NCBI GenBank assembly: GCA_034696485.1
Contig: JAQIWT010001397.1
Coordinates: 1-10,961, forward strand
From: Isohypsibius dastychi
Taxonomy: Eukaryota > Tardigrada > Eutardigrada > Parachela > Isohypsibiidae
Reading direction: 5' to 3'
DNA: 10,961 nucleotides
In this document: piece by piece, positions 1 to 7,365 of the stretch
Layout: each line of letters begins with the position of its first letter
Position numbering within the stretch: position 1 is the stretch's first letter
The notes under the pieces: generated by a model
The model's database searches: none
Seen by the model: only the letters and a program-made list of their open reading frames with translations
What the model was told of the DNA's origin: nothing
Position numbers and translations under genes: made by a program

Positions 1-47
1 CATTGATAGGGAGGGGCGCCGCTTACCGCACCTCCTAGAACCCGCTG
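1..47 (+). repeat. left terminal inverted repeat of the transposon
   Basis: Positions 1-47 match the reverse complement of 2232-2278 at 46 of 47 bases; the mismatch is at position 34. The outer part reads CATTGATAGGGAGGGGCGCC. The repeat may continue left of the window. Confidence 0.93.
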
Positions 48-101
48 GGTTTAAATCAAGTCTACAATAACTAAAACTGCAAAAATGGAAAATTCTCGAC
101 T

Positions 102-2124
102 TCATTTCTTCTTCTGCGACCTGGTAACCCGCTTTGTTATCTCTTTCCTGACAGCTGGTGGAACTGGCAATTTCTTCTTTTGTTCCGGTCGTTTTTTCTT
201 GATTGCTGGTCCGATTGATTTCGCTTTTGTCTTCTTTTCTTGACTTTTTTGTTTCTCTGCGGTGAAAGCTTTGGCTTTTTCCTTCCGCTCTTCCAGAATC
301 TTCTTGACAGGGGTGAGGCAGAGTAGTTTTCCGTCGGAGGTATCAATTCGCAAAGACGGTTTCTTTGTCGCCGCTCTTTCGACACCAGGAGCGCCGTGAA
401 TTTGGTCAGCGTTGATCGACATAAGTCCATGTACAATATTTTCTTCTGGAAACGAAAAACAAGATAAAGTGATATTTATTCTCAAAAAGCACAAAATATT
501 TCCATACTATTAAAGTAATCAGTAAGAGCTTGCCGCGCTCCAGAGATATGAACATCGGACAATTTAAATTCCGCAGCCTTGTTCAGCAGGAGTTCGGTGG
601 CTTCCAGGAGTTGTTCAATTTCCGGTTGATCAGAAAAAGAATTTGGGGCAACAGGTGGTTTGTAGACTGCAGCTCGAACAACGTCGGGATTATAAGGATA
701 TATTCCGGTGCTCTTAAATCCAGACATAAGATGCGGACTTGCATCAAAACTTTTCCAAACAGTCCAAAAATGACGGGGAAAATTATTCCGGGTTATCTTA
801 AATTACAATGTATTCGAAAATGAATGACAAAATAACTGATAATGACGATTTCTACCTCATCTCTGGATAAGTCGATTTTACGCTGGTAAGACTTCCATTT
901 AGTTTTTAGCTGACCAAACACTTTTTTGTCCCATGGCTGTAGTTTGGAAGTCTGGCCAGAAGGCAAGCAGACCAATTCAATTTGACGCTAAAAAAACGAA
1001 TTCAAAAACATAAAAAAAATAATTTAAAAAAATGGGCTCACCATCCGGCAAAACTCAACAAGCTCGAGGTTATATATGTGACTATAATGGCCATCGAGGA
1101 AGATAACGGCCTGAAAAATATTGAATCAAACAATTGAGTACCTTACTGGAATTTATTCAGAATATGAGTATAATGATTACATTTAATGATCGAAAAATAT
1201 TTTCTTCTTACTTTCGGGTTTTCTTTTCCAAATGCTTCGATGTAAGGAAACACGACTTGCTCAATATAAGCAAAGAAGACCTGAGTGTCCATTGTCCCAT
1301 TATGATTCCGCTCAATTAGAACACCACTCTCCGTTCCATCGAACCATTCCGCCAACAGAACTTTCCCGTCATAAAGAATAAGAGGTTTCATGACATCTCC
1401 AGCAGCATTGCCACAGGGTAGAGTTGTGATCTGCTTCCGAACATCACCTGTGGAAATAACAGCCAGTTCAGTTTGGCGTGAATCAAGAAAATACAGTCGA
1501 GAATTTTTTGCAAACCTTTGCTAAATCTTTCAACTCGTTTCCTCCCTTTCGTAGCAATCACCTTCTTTGCACTCGGGCTGCCCAAGATAAATCCACTCTC
1601 GTCCAAATTAAAGATCAACCGCGGATCATCCAAATAACCTCGCTTCCAAAAGATATCGAGAATCTGGATAAATCTTTCAGCCTTTTCCGATGTGAATTTC
1701 GTTTCTTTACCACGGTTTTTGGAACTGGCGCTTCGCATAGAAAAATTGTGACGTGCCCGAAAACGTCTCAACCATTTTGTGTCAATGCTCCCTCCAATGC
1801 CTGCAATAAATGCCAACAGCTGACAAACAGCCCATAATCGCAAGTTTGTGGGTTACCTCTTTTCCTCGCTAGATCTCTGCATAAAATCAGCATTTGGTCG
1901 TTTGTCAACGGCAAGTCGAAGGATTCATACCCTCTGATGATAGTAGCGAGCAGTTCCTCATCATATTCAGTGAATAACTTGCGACCGCCAACAGGAGATG
2001 GAATAAGCTGAATAATTCTTCGTCGCAAAGTGGCTTCGCTCACACGGTGTTTTCTTGCAGCCTCCCGGACAGGAGTTCCACTTTTCACATCTTGATAGGC
2101 AGCAAGCATTTTAGGACTCAACAT
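102..2124 (-). CDS. pogo/Tigger-like transposase, seven exons, 540 aa
   Basis: This enzyme cuts and pastes the surrounding element. Proposed exons: 2124-1857, 1800-1516, 1447-1212, 1110-1042, 987-856, 796-508 and 445-102. Introns are 56, 68, 101, 54, 59 and 62 nt, all GT..AG and all phase-consistent. Residues 6-40 form a pipsqueak-type helix-turn-helix (VREAARKHRVSEATLRRRI). Residues 46-115 resemble a CENP-B-type second DNA-binding domain. The catalytic residues are D156 in LIFNLDESGF, D269 in VIFLDGHYSH and D306 in SKLQPWD, a spacing of about 36 typical of pogo/Tigger DDxD enzymes. The C-terminus (about 470-540) is Lys/Arg-rich and probably nuclear-localising. The first ATG is 2124; an upstream TTG at 2130 is unlikely to be used. 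Six introns in a pogo-type transposase is unusual. The exon joins are read from the sequence; activity is inference. Confidence 0.88.
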
Positions 2125-2231
2125 TTTCAAGTCAGTAAGAAAGGGAGGTCAGAAGAAGCGACGGGCTGGACGTGAAAAGAAGTTGGAAGATGAATCTGAG
2201 CTATTGTATAACGTTTGAGCTCAAGACCAGA

Positions 2232-2278
2232 CAGCGGGTTCTAGAAGGTGCGGTAAGCGGCGCCCCTCCCTATCAATG
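2232..2278 (-). repeat. right terminal inverted repeat of the transposon
   Basis: This is the reverse-complement partner of 1-47, lying about 108 bp upstream of the transposase start codon. On the minus strand it is the 5' terminal repeat, so the transposase promoter should lie in it or in 2125-2231. Confidence 0.93.
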
Positions 2279-2600
2279 CCAATCAGCCTGTTTATTTCAC
2301 TCGTTGATTTCTCATTTGCATATCGGTCAATCCGGTCGTCGAAAACGCTAGTTTGTAGAGAATCTTTGGGGCTTCAAAAGCACACCTTGTTCGGATTAGA
2401 GAAATGATTTGGAACTGAGATATCAGTGCGTCAATTCATCAGGTTTTAACACACTGCGTCAGTCCACCTCGCTTACTGGTAATTAGGATCTTCTTGAGAA
2501 GCTGTTCTTCAAGAGCTCTCACAGATAAATCTTTGCAACAGTTGGTTACTACATAAACAGGTGGAATAAAAACCAACAGGGGGGTAACAGGAGGACCCCT
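2279..2600. other. flank of transposon, no confident gene
   Basis: Apart from the weak minus-strand exon pair, I see only short motifs here: a CCAATCAG at 2279-2286, and a perfect octamer ATTTGCAT (POU-domain type site) at 2314-2321. Single motifs of this length occur by chance. Confidence 0.4.
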
Positions 2601-2636
2601 ATCGGCTGAGATAACGTGGTTATGGGTGTGGCGTTA
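2374..2636 (-). CDS. possible exon pair of an unidentified minus-strand gene
   Basis: I do not recognise this. On the minus strand a frame without stops runs from about 2633 to 2447. A pyrimidine-rich acceptor (CCTGTTTATGTAG) ends at 2549, giving an exon at 2548-2477 that encodes NCCKDLSVRALEEQLLKKIL. It ends at a good donor, A|GTAAGC. A 62-nt intron (2476-2415, ending ATATCTCAG) leads in phase to 2414-2374, which reads IPNHFSNPNKVCF and then stop. No start codon is seen, so a 5' exon would have to lie above 2548. The intron size matches those of the transposase and the forkhead-like gene. It could still be a chance open frame. Confidence 0.3.
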
Positions 2637-2780
2637 TAAATACCTACGGGTTCACGCTAAAAGGCGTGAAATTCACTCGGTCCAGAGTAATGTTAATGTA
2701 ACGCGAAGACAGAAGGCAGCCCGGTTGAAACTACCCACCTCCCCGTTCTTCCCTTGCTGCTGTTTCCCGAAAGCCTACGA

Positions 2781-3020
2781 AGACTCAACAGCTCGAAACA
2801 CGCTTGAACTGACTTATCATTTTGAGATAACGCGTTTTTGTTAACTTTCGAGTGAGTTACTCAGCCAACGGTTGGGCCATTTCGGAAAACTGTTCAATAC
2901 AGGAGGGACATCGAATTACTTTTCTCTACCTCATACCCGGTGGATCTTGACGAGAATGCTGAAACACTTTCGGGTTCGCGCTAGAGTGGAAGAGGCAACC
3001 ATTGCTAAAAGACTAAAAGG
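2781..3020 (+). repeat. dispersed repeat, copy A
   Basis: The copy starts AGACTCAACAGCTCGAAACA, passes through GAGATAACGCGTTTTTGTTA at about 2823, CAGCCAACG at 2862 and TTCGGAAAACTGTTCAATAC at 2881, and ends near GACTAAAAGGTAGG. The same ordered blocks recur in copies B, C and D. The head carries near-inverted ends (CTCGAAA .. TTTCGAG), giving a foldback of about 60 nt. Confidence 0.75.
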
Positions 3021-3258
3021 TAGGGAACATCAGCCATGAACAATTTTTGAAGCTGGAATAAAGCTCACTTAAACCCCTATTTCCAAAATGACATTTCGTC
3101 GACAAAATTGAACATCAGCAATACACGGTTATGACCAAAAGGAAAGAAAAAGAAAAACGCGGTAGAGCTATCATTATTGATATGTACAGGTATTTACAGT
3201 TGAAAAGGACGAAAGGTTATGGGTCTCAATTGCCGACAATACTCTCAAGTCCAGTTCG

Positions 3259-4445
3259 TCAGTCTTGATTCTTGATGTTGTGCTTGACATTTCCAGCTGG
3301 TCTCTTCTCAACGATCTTGTAGTCCAGCACAATGTGGTTAACATGCACAGATGCCTACAAAACTCGATAAAGTACAATAATTGGACTAGTCGATTAGATG
3401 CTTACTCCTGATTGGCGAAACTGTTTCTTGATCATCCATTTGATGTCAGTATCCGTCAGAAGAACCAAATTTGCTTCCAAACCATCCTTCTCTAAGCTAG
3501 CGTACAAAATTCAATAACTCGAAATACGCTTGAAGTCAGTTAATAATTTAGAGTAACGCGTTTTTCGTGACTTTCGAGTTAATCGGCCAACATTTGTGCC
3601 GGTTAGAAAAGCCGTTCAATTGAACAGTCATGACATCTGACAAATATTTCTCCAACGAATATCTGCTAGAATTTAGTTAAAATGCTGAAACAGCACATGA
3701 GCAGGTTCCAACTTCGCTACTCGACAAAAAGACTCGGTAGGACCGAGTGATACGCTTTTAAAGCGTTATTCTCTGGAGATGACGCCTTTCTGGCAACTTT
3801 CGAGTTACTCAGCCAACGCTTATTCGATTTCGTAAAACTATCCAACACAAGTGACATCGAACGAATTTTTTTCAACCTAATATTCGCAAAAAAATCTGGA
3901 AAAAGTCGCGAAGACTCGATAACTCGAATTACGCTTCAAAAGAGTTAATTTCTTGAGATAACGCGTTTTTGTTAACTTTTAAGTTATTCAGCCAAAGATC
4001 GTGCCACTTCGGAGAACTGTTGCTTCAAGCACAAACGCGAACCAAAAAATGTTTCCAAGTAATTCATTGACGTAACCTGTGACGGCTGTTTACGCCATTT
4101 GGCAAGTTATCGCAAAACCCGTTTCGTAACATCACGTGACATTATTGTTTCATTATCATAACACTCACCCGCATAAGATCCTGACAGCAGTTCCAGATCG
4201 AGCCGCCATAAGCAGTTTTTTGAAGCTGGATTTCCAGTACGTATGAAACATTTGTTCCTATACAGAGCATTCCTGATAGTCTGCCTCCAGTTCCCATTGT
4301 GCAGCGCATAATGTTCGAATTCTACCGCGACGCCTGCATAAATTTCCTGCACAGTCAGATTTCCGGATAAGCTGGCTTGCAGTGCTCTGATAATTAACTC
4401 TTTGCTCGTTAAAGTCGGCTTCGAAGCGTCACGAAAATCTGCCAT
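3259..4445 (-). CDS. divergent forkhead (winged-helix) protein, three exons, 152 aa
   Basis: Exons 4445-4169, 3491-3406 and 3354-3259 join in phase to 152 residues plus stop. Exon 1 has a strong start context (GAAATGG). Residues 14-85 follow the fork-head order: KELIIRALQASLSGNLTVQEIY (helices 1-2), a short EFEHY turn, the recognition helix NWRQTIRNALYRNKCF, and CLWRLD in place of the usual YWTLD wing strand. The base-contacting Asn and His of canonical FOX helix 3 are Gln55 and Asn59 here, while Arg58 is kept, so binding preference may differ. Donors GTGAGT and GTAAGC are near-perfect. Intron 1 is 677 nt and filled with dispersed repeats; intron 2 is 51 nt. Exons 2-3 (GLEANLVLLTDTDIKWMIKK; DYKIVEKRPAGN) match no family I know. 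Exons 2-3 belonging with exon 1 is inferred from phase only. Confidence 0.68.
3511..3728 (+). repeat. dispersed repeat, copy B
   Basis: It contains AACTCGAAATACGCTTGAAG, then AGTAACGCGTTTTTCGTGAC, then CTTTCGAGTT, then GGCCAAC, and a distal AATGCTGAAACA shared with copy A. The AACTCGAAA at the head and TTTCGAGTT about 55 nt later are exact inverted partners, so this copy shows the foldback head best. It lies in the predicted first intron of the forkhead-like gene. Confidence 0.75.
3729..3904 (+). repeat. dispersed repeat, copy C
   Basis: It begins AAGACTCGGTAGGACCGAGT, directly after copy B, and continues with ACTTTCGAGTTACTCAGCCA and GACATCGAACGAATTTTTTT. A detached piece of this head recurs at 4721-4745. 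The CTCGGTAGGACCGAG block is itself a perfect short palindrome with a 3-nt centre. Confidence 0.7.
3905..4040 (+). repeat. dispersed repeat, copy D
   Basis: It begins GAAGACTCGATAACTCGAAT, then has GAGATAACGCGTTTTTGTTA (identical to copy A over this block), TTATTCAGCCAA and CCACTTCGGAGAACTGTT. B, C and D run nearly head to tail, a degenerate tandem cluster in the predicted intron 1 of the forkhead-like gene. Confidence 0.72.
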
Positions 4446-4584
4446 TTCAAGAACGGAATACTAAGCACGAAAAAATTTGCAGACAGTTAAATAATACGAC
4501 GCAGTCAACTGAGTTTCAACAATGCACTGGGAAAATACCAGATCACTCTGGCTTGGGAATTGGAGCAAGACGCGTAACCGACCC

Positions 4585-4639
4585 AAAGCCGACTCTGTCG
4601 GCGCTGTAAACAAAGCCGACCCTGTCGGCGCGGTAAACA
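4585..4639 (-). promoter_or_regulatory. tandem 27-bp repeat carrying two GTAAACA forkhead sites
   Basis: Units 4585-4611 and 4612-4638 share 25 of 27 bases. Each holds a perfect 6-bp inverted repeat (GCCGAC, 3-nt centre, GTCGGC) followed by GTAAACA (4606-4612 and 4633-4639), the classic forkhead core site. They sit 160-195 bp upstream of the forkhead-like start codon, where a promoter is expected. A role in autoregulation is inference. The repeat length is a multiple of three, so the minus strand also reads as a repeated peptide, which I take to be incidental. Confidence 0.55.
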
Positions 4640-4680
4640 GAGCATACGTCACTACTGGCGGGGCTTAGAGTAACACATGT

Positions 4681-4692
4681 CTGATTGGTCAG
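4681..4692 (-). promoter_or_regulatory. CCAAT-box-like site upstream of the forkhead-like gene
   Basis: The minus strand reads CTGACCAATCAG, about 240 bp upstream of the start codon. A plus-strand CCAATCAG lies at 4959-4966. Suggestive position only. Confidence 0.3.
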
Positions 4693-4720
4693 AAGCGACA
4701 GTTAGGACCAAGTCAAGATT

Positions 4721-4745
4721 AAGACTCGGTAGGACCGCGTGATAT
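4721..4745 (+). repeat. detached fragment of the dispersed repeat head
   Basis: AAGACTCGGTAGGACC then G, C, GTGATA matches the head of copy C (3729-3753) with one difference over 24 bases. An 11-base piece of the same head also occurs inverted near 2674. Confidence 0.6.
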
Positions 4746-4823
4746 TGGTCTGTTGTTGGAACGACTATTGCAGTCCACTCAGAAGCAAACTTTGGTACGT
4801 CAAGTTATATATGCAAAACTTTT

Positions 4824-4847
4824 CATGATTTTGAAATCAAGATCATG
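4824..4847. repeat. 24-bp palindrome
   Basis: CATGATTTTGA and AATCAAGATCATG pair as an inverted repeat with one mismatch and almost no loop. It lies in an otherwise featureless stretch. Confidence 0.5.
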
Positions 4848-5282
4848 TAACAAGCTGCTCTCGCAATCCTGATGTGTACCAAAAAAACCTGCGAGTTGGC
4901 CACTATCACTCAGTTCACCGTGCTTTGCTCCTGAATAGACTACAATAGTCCTTTCCGGCCAATCAGACCTATACTACTTAATACCCACCTAAAATCACGT
5001 TACTTTAACCCTTGGCCTTGCAGCCTCTTTTCGGCTCATTGCCTGAGCTGGGGGATTCCACGGAGTTAGGAACTTCGTGACTTGTTAATTCACCAAAAAC
5101 GCAAATTCTCATTATTTTCTCGGTTGTATCAACGAGTAAGCACTACGAAGCAAAAACAAATTTTCATCTACCAGTCAGCAGAAAAGGAAAGAAACAGCGC
5201 TTAAGCGTTTTTCCCGTAGTTTGGCTGAGGGAGAACAATTGAACTCGAAAAGAAGAGTGATCCAAAGGCCTTATTTCACTTT

Positions 5283-5922
5283 GTGCTTGTGCAGAAGTTT
5301 CGTTTCGGCAATTTACATTTTTCGAAAGTTGGTTTTGCAACCAACTCTTCCGAGGTTTACTTGAAAACTTGGACCTTCAGTTGGTTACAAAACTATGAAC
5401 CTGTTTTTCAAATGCCTGCCAAACGCATTGTGTTATCCTTTTTGAGGCAATCAAACCGTTCGCTGTTGACTTACACCTATGTGTGAAGCAGATTTGTCCT
5501 GAGAGTATCTTCATCCCGGTGAAACACCTGAATTTCCCGGATTTTCTGACTGCATTCGGCTTGATTCGGTTCGATTTAGGAACTTCCACAATTTGGTTCG
5601 GGATAATGGAAAATTTTGCCGATTCGGGCGGGTTTGGGGTTCTTCACCGTTCATGAGTATTTCACTCTTATTGGAGACTTTTCTTCTCAGCCTTTCACTG
5701 AAACAAGATCATGCAAAAGCAGTTATGTCACAACTACTGAGCACGAACAGTACAAATCTGTAACACTAACGAAACCCGTATCTCAAAGCGACCGACTGTG
5801 AATTCACGCAGATGTTTCTCTAAAGTTTTTACGAGAAACTACTGTTGAAATTTTCAAAAAAACAGGAAGTAGGAAGCGTTTCTGAACTACTTGTACTCGC
5901 TGATTTCGGAATACAGGGTTGA
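5283..5922 (+). pseudogene. frameshifted protein-like remnant, unidentified
   Basis: Three plus-strand frames carry protein-like text in turn. Frame 3 to 5486 includes SSEVYLKTWTFSWLQNYEP. Frame 2 is open for 85 codons, 5399-5653, and includes VDLHLCVKQICPESIF and LNFPDFLTAFGLIRF. Frame 3 again, 5613-5798, includes SSYVTTTEHEQYKSVTL; it continues past a TGA at 5799 to ADVSLKFLRETTVEIFKKTG. Frame 1 then gives VSELLVLADFGIQG to 5919. Overlapping frames leave no room for introns at the first two switches, so indels fit better than splicing. No family is recognised. A G/C-rich GATTCGG/GGTTCGGG word recurs between 5565 and 5990 and may be part of a diverged simple repeat. Whether this belongs with the decayed frame at 7366-8897 is unknown. 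Confidence 0.42.
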
Positions 5923-6165
5923 AAAAAATATGGGCTGGGTCCGATCAATATTCGATTCGAAAAACCCGGGAAGATTTTGGGATCGGTGTCGGTTAGGAAT
6001 TTAGGGTTTCATGATTCGATACAAGTCTCATGTGAAGATTGAATTATGTGAATTTGTGAATTATGTGAATTTGTGATGAAATCCAACTCCAAATTATTTT
6101 AAGTTCGGCAAAGGTTCAAGGGTCCAGTTCCTGTTTTTCTATAGTCAGCTTGATGACTTCACTAA
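5923..6165. other. non-coding stretch with GATTCGG-like words and a short tandem repeat
   Basis: No gene is seen. The stretch holds diverged GATTCG/GGTTAGG words and the perfect 17-bp duplication at 6041-6074. Confidence 0.4.
6041..6074 (+). repeat. perfect 17-bp tandem duplication
   Basis: GAATTATGTGAATTTGT occurs twice without a mismatch (6041-6057, 6058-6074). Likely a recent slippage product. Confidence 0.85.
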
Positions 6166-6168
6166 GAG

Positions 6169-6176
6169 TGACGTCA
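6169..6176. promoter_or_regulatory. perfect CRE/ATF palindrome TGACGTCA
   Basis: The full 8-bp CREB/ATF consensus lies just upstream of the first exon-like frame of the surface-protein candidate, with an A/T-rich CATAAAAAATAA about 16 bp further on. Position makes a promoter role possible, but a single 8-mer is weak proof. Confidence 0.35.
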
Positions 6177-6384
6177 GAGCCGGAAGTGCGTCATAAAAAA
6201 TAATTCTGTGAGTTTTTGGGAACTTTGTTCTTTCATTTTTCACGGTTACGTTCAAGAAAACAGGGTGTACGATCGGTTCACAAAAAAGGATTTGTTTCAC
6301 TCCGGGGTTCAAAAGATCGAGGATTTCAAGAAAATGGTTACATACGACACCTTCAAGATCGCAGCAAACTTCTATGTTACGTAG
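6172..6384 (+). CDS. exon-like open frame upstream of the surface-protein gene
   Basis: Seventy codons are open between TGA at 6169 and TAG at 6382. The text is protein-like (NRVYDRFTKKDLFHSG; KIEDFKKMVTYDTFKIAAN). It can be linked in phase to the exon at 6614 by splicing after TAT at 6375, through mini-exons 6425-6443 and 6483-6533 (introns 49, 39 and 80 nt). The middle intron is very short and its acceptor poor, so this path is tentative. No signal peptide is visible, so the first exon of the gene, if this is one, is not identified. Confidence 0.35.
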   Translation, partial: RQSRKCVIKNNSVSFWELCSFIFHGYVQENRVYDRFTKKDLFHSGVQKIEDFKKMVTYDTFKIAANFYVT

Positions 6385-6613
6385 TCACCGCGAAACTTTG
6401 GAGTCGCAAAAAAATTAATCACAGGAAAATGTGAAAGGCGCAAGTGAACAACTTACGTGTAGTTAGAATACGGTACTCTTAGTTTCCAAAGTAAAACCGT
6501 CCCAGTGGAATAGGGAAGTGCGTCAGCATCGAGGTACAATTTTCGGCTTCACTTATTCCAAGTCACTCTTCGTACGAGGAGATACTGTAGTGGTAACTGT
6601 ACAGTTTTTCCAG

Positions 6614-7136
6614 GAGACTGGATACAGATCAATTCCGGGACTTTGACCAAGTTCAGCTTATCGGGATGCACTGGTGTAGCATTCATCACTTTTTATGCGC
6701 CAGGACCTCGAAGACATCAAACTGAAGTCGTTTGCCGATGCAAAGATATCCGCTTCAAATATAACAGCACTTCAAAGGTTCAGTCACCACCCCTCAAACA
6801 CATGAAAGGTGTTACGTACTCTTTTTGCGTTGCTGTGGCCAAGGAGAGGCGCGAGATATGTGACTGCAAGTTGCCGACGGCTGAACTGCCTCTGATAGGT
6901 CTCTATTCTGGCAGCAACGTTACCGATATCGGTCAGCTGCCTGAACCACTGGAGTCACCGGACACCGTTTCTGTTGAAGGTAAAACAGTGTTAGTGTGCC
7001 GATATCCGCCAGTCCCGGTTAATTTCGATTAATACAGTGTGTCTTAGTTTCAGCTGGTTTAAAAGTGGTTGTAACAGCCAATTCCATCGGTACATTGCTT
7101 ATGCTCATAATGCTCTGTTTAGCAAAGAGCATCTGA
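6614..7136 (+). CDS. C-terminal exons of a probable anchored cell-surface protein
   Basis: An exon begins after TTTTTCCAG at 6613 and runs to 6979, donor G|GTAAAA. A 74-nt intron (6980-7053, ending TTAGTTTCAG) leads in phase to 7054-7136. The first exon encodes about 122 residues with six Cys (SGCTGV, VVCRCKD, SFCVAV, ICDCKL) and two N-glycosylation sequons (NSTS, NVTD), an extracellular pattern. The second encodes TANSIGTLLMLIMLCLAKSI and stop: a hydrophobic C-terminus with almost nothing after it, as in GPI-anchor signals or tail-anchored proteins. Without splicing the frame ends at 7032 in CRYPPVPVNFD, giving a form without the tail; retention could produce a soluble isoform (inference). 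The family is not recognised. AATAAA at 7241 is well placed as the poly(A) signal. Confidence 0.55.
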
Positions 7137-7240
7137 ATTCATGCGTTTTGGAGTTAATCTGGGAGCCTTTTTTAATCAAAGCAACATGAATCATGATGTC
7201 ACATTGAACGTGGTTTCCCTTTACACCATTCTTTGCATCC

Positions 7241-7246
7241 AATAAA
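7241..7246 (+). terminator. AATAAA polyadenylation signal
   Basis: A canonical hexamer lies 105 bp past the stop at 7136, in AT-rich sequence. It supports an end of the surface-protein transcript near 7260. Confidence 0.5.
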
Positions 7247-7365
7247 AAATGAAATGGTATGAATACCAGTATAAATGAAAAAGAGTACATTATGCAGTTG
7301 CGTTGCGTTTTAAGACGAACGACAGATATATACATCCAAACTTCATACGTTCTGCATTTTTTTGA

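Larger units (their letters stand above)
1..2278 (-). mobile_element. pogo/Tigger-like DNA transposon, essentially intact
   Basis: The unit is bounded by near-identical inverted repeats (1-47 and 2232-2278) and encloses one minus-strand transposase gene. The transposase has tandem helix-turn-helix domains, a DDE/D core and a Lys-rich tail, the layout of the pogo/Tigger branch of the IS630-Tc1-mariner superfamily. No stop or frameshift breaks the spliced frame, and the repeats differ at only one of 47 positions, so the copy looks recent. These elements normally duplicate a TA target. The bases just right of the element are CC, so either the true ends lie further out (the window starts at the left repeat and may cut it) or the target duplication is lost. 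The left flank cannot be seen. Confidence 0.9.
4650..5280. other. gene-poor stretch
   Basis: I see no convincing coding frame on either strand. Contents are the CCAAT-like sites, the detached repeat fragment at 4721 and the palindrome at 4824. Confidence 0.5.

Noticed and set aside
530-823. Plus-strand 97-residue frame
   Set aside because: It lies antisense to exon 6 and the following intron of the transposase; composition follows the opposite strand.
1478-1837. Plus-strand 119-residue frame
   Set aside because: It is the antisense shadow of transposase exon 2, which carries the NLDESGF catalytic motif.
2651-2670. TTCACGC/GCGTGAA hairpin as part of a tRNA
   Set aside because: Seven paired bases with a 6-nt loop, but no acceptor stem, TTC-type T loop or anticodon arm can be placed around it.
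2781-4040. CRISPR-like array
   Set aside because: The repeated units are long, degenerate and unevenly spaced, and the genome is eukaryotic.
4461-4652. Minus-strand frame with repeated ALFTAPT peptide
   Set aside because: The peptide repeat is a consequence of the 27-bp tandem DNA repeat; the frame stops before the forkhead-like start and looks like promoter sequence.
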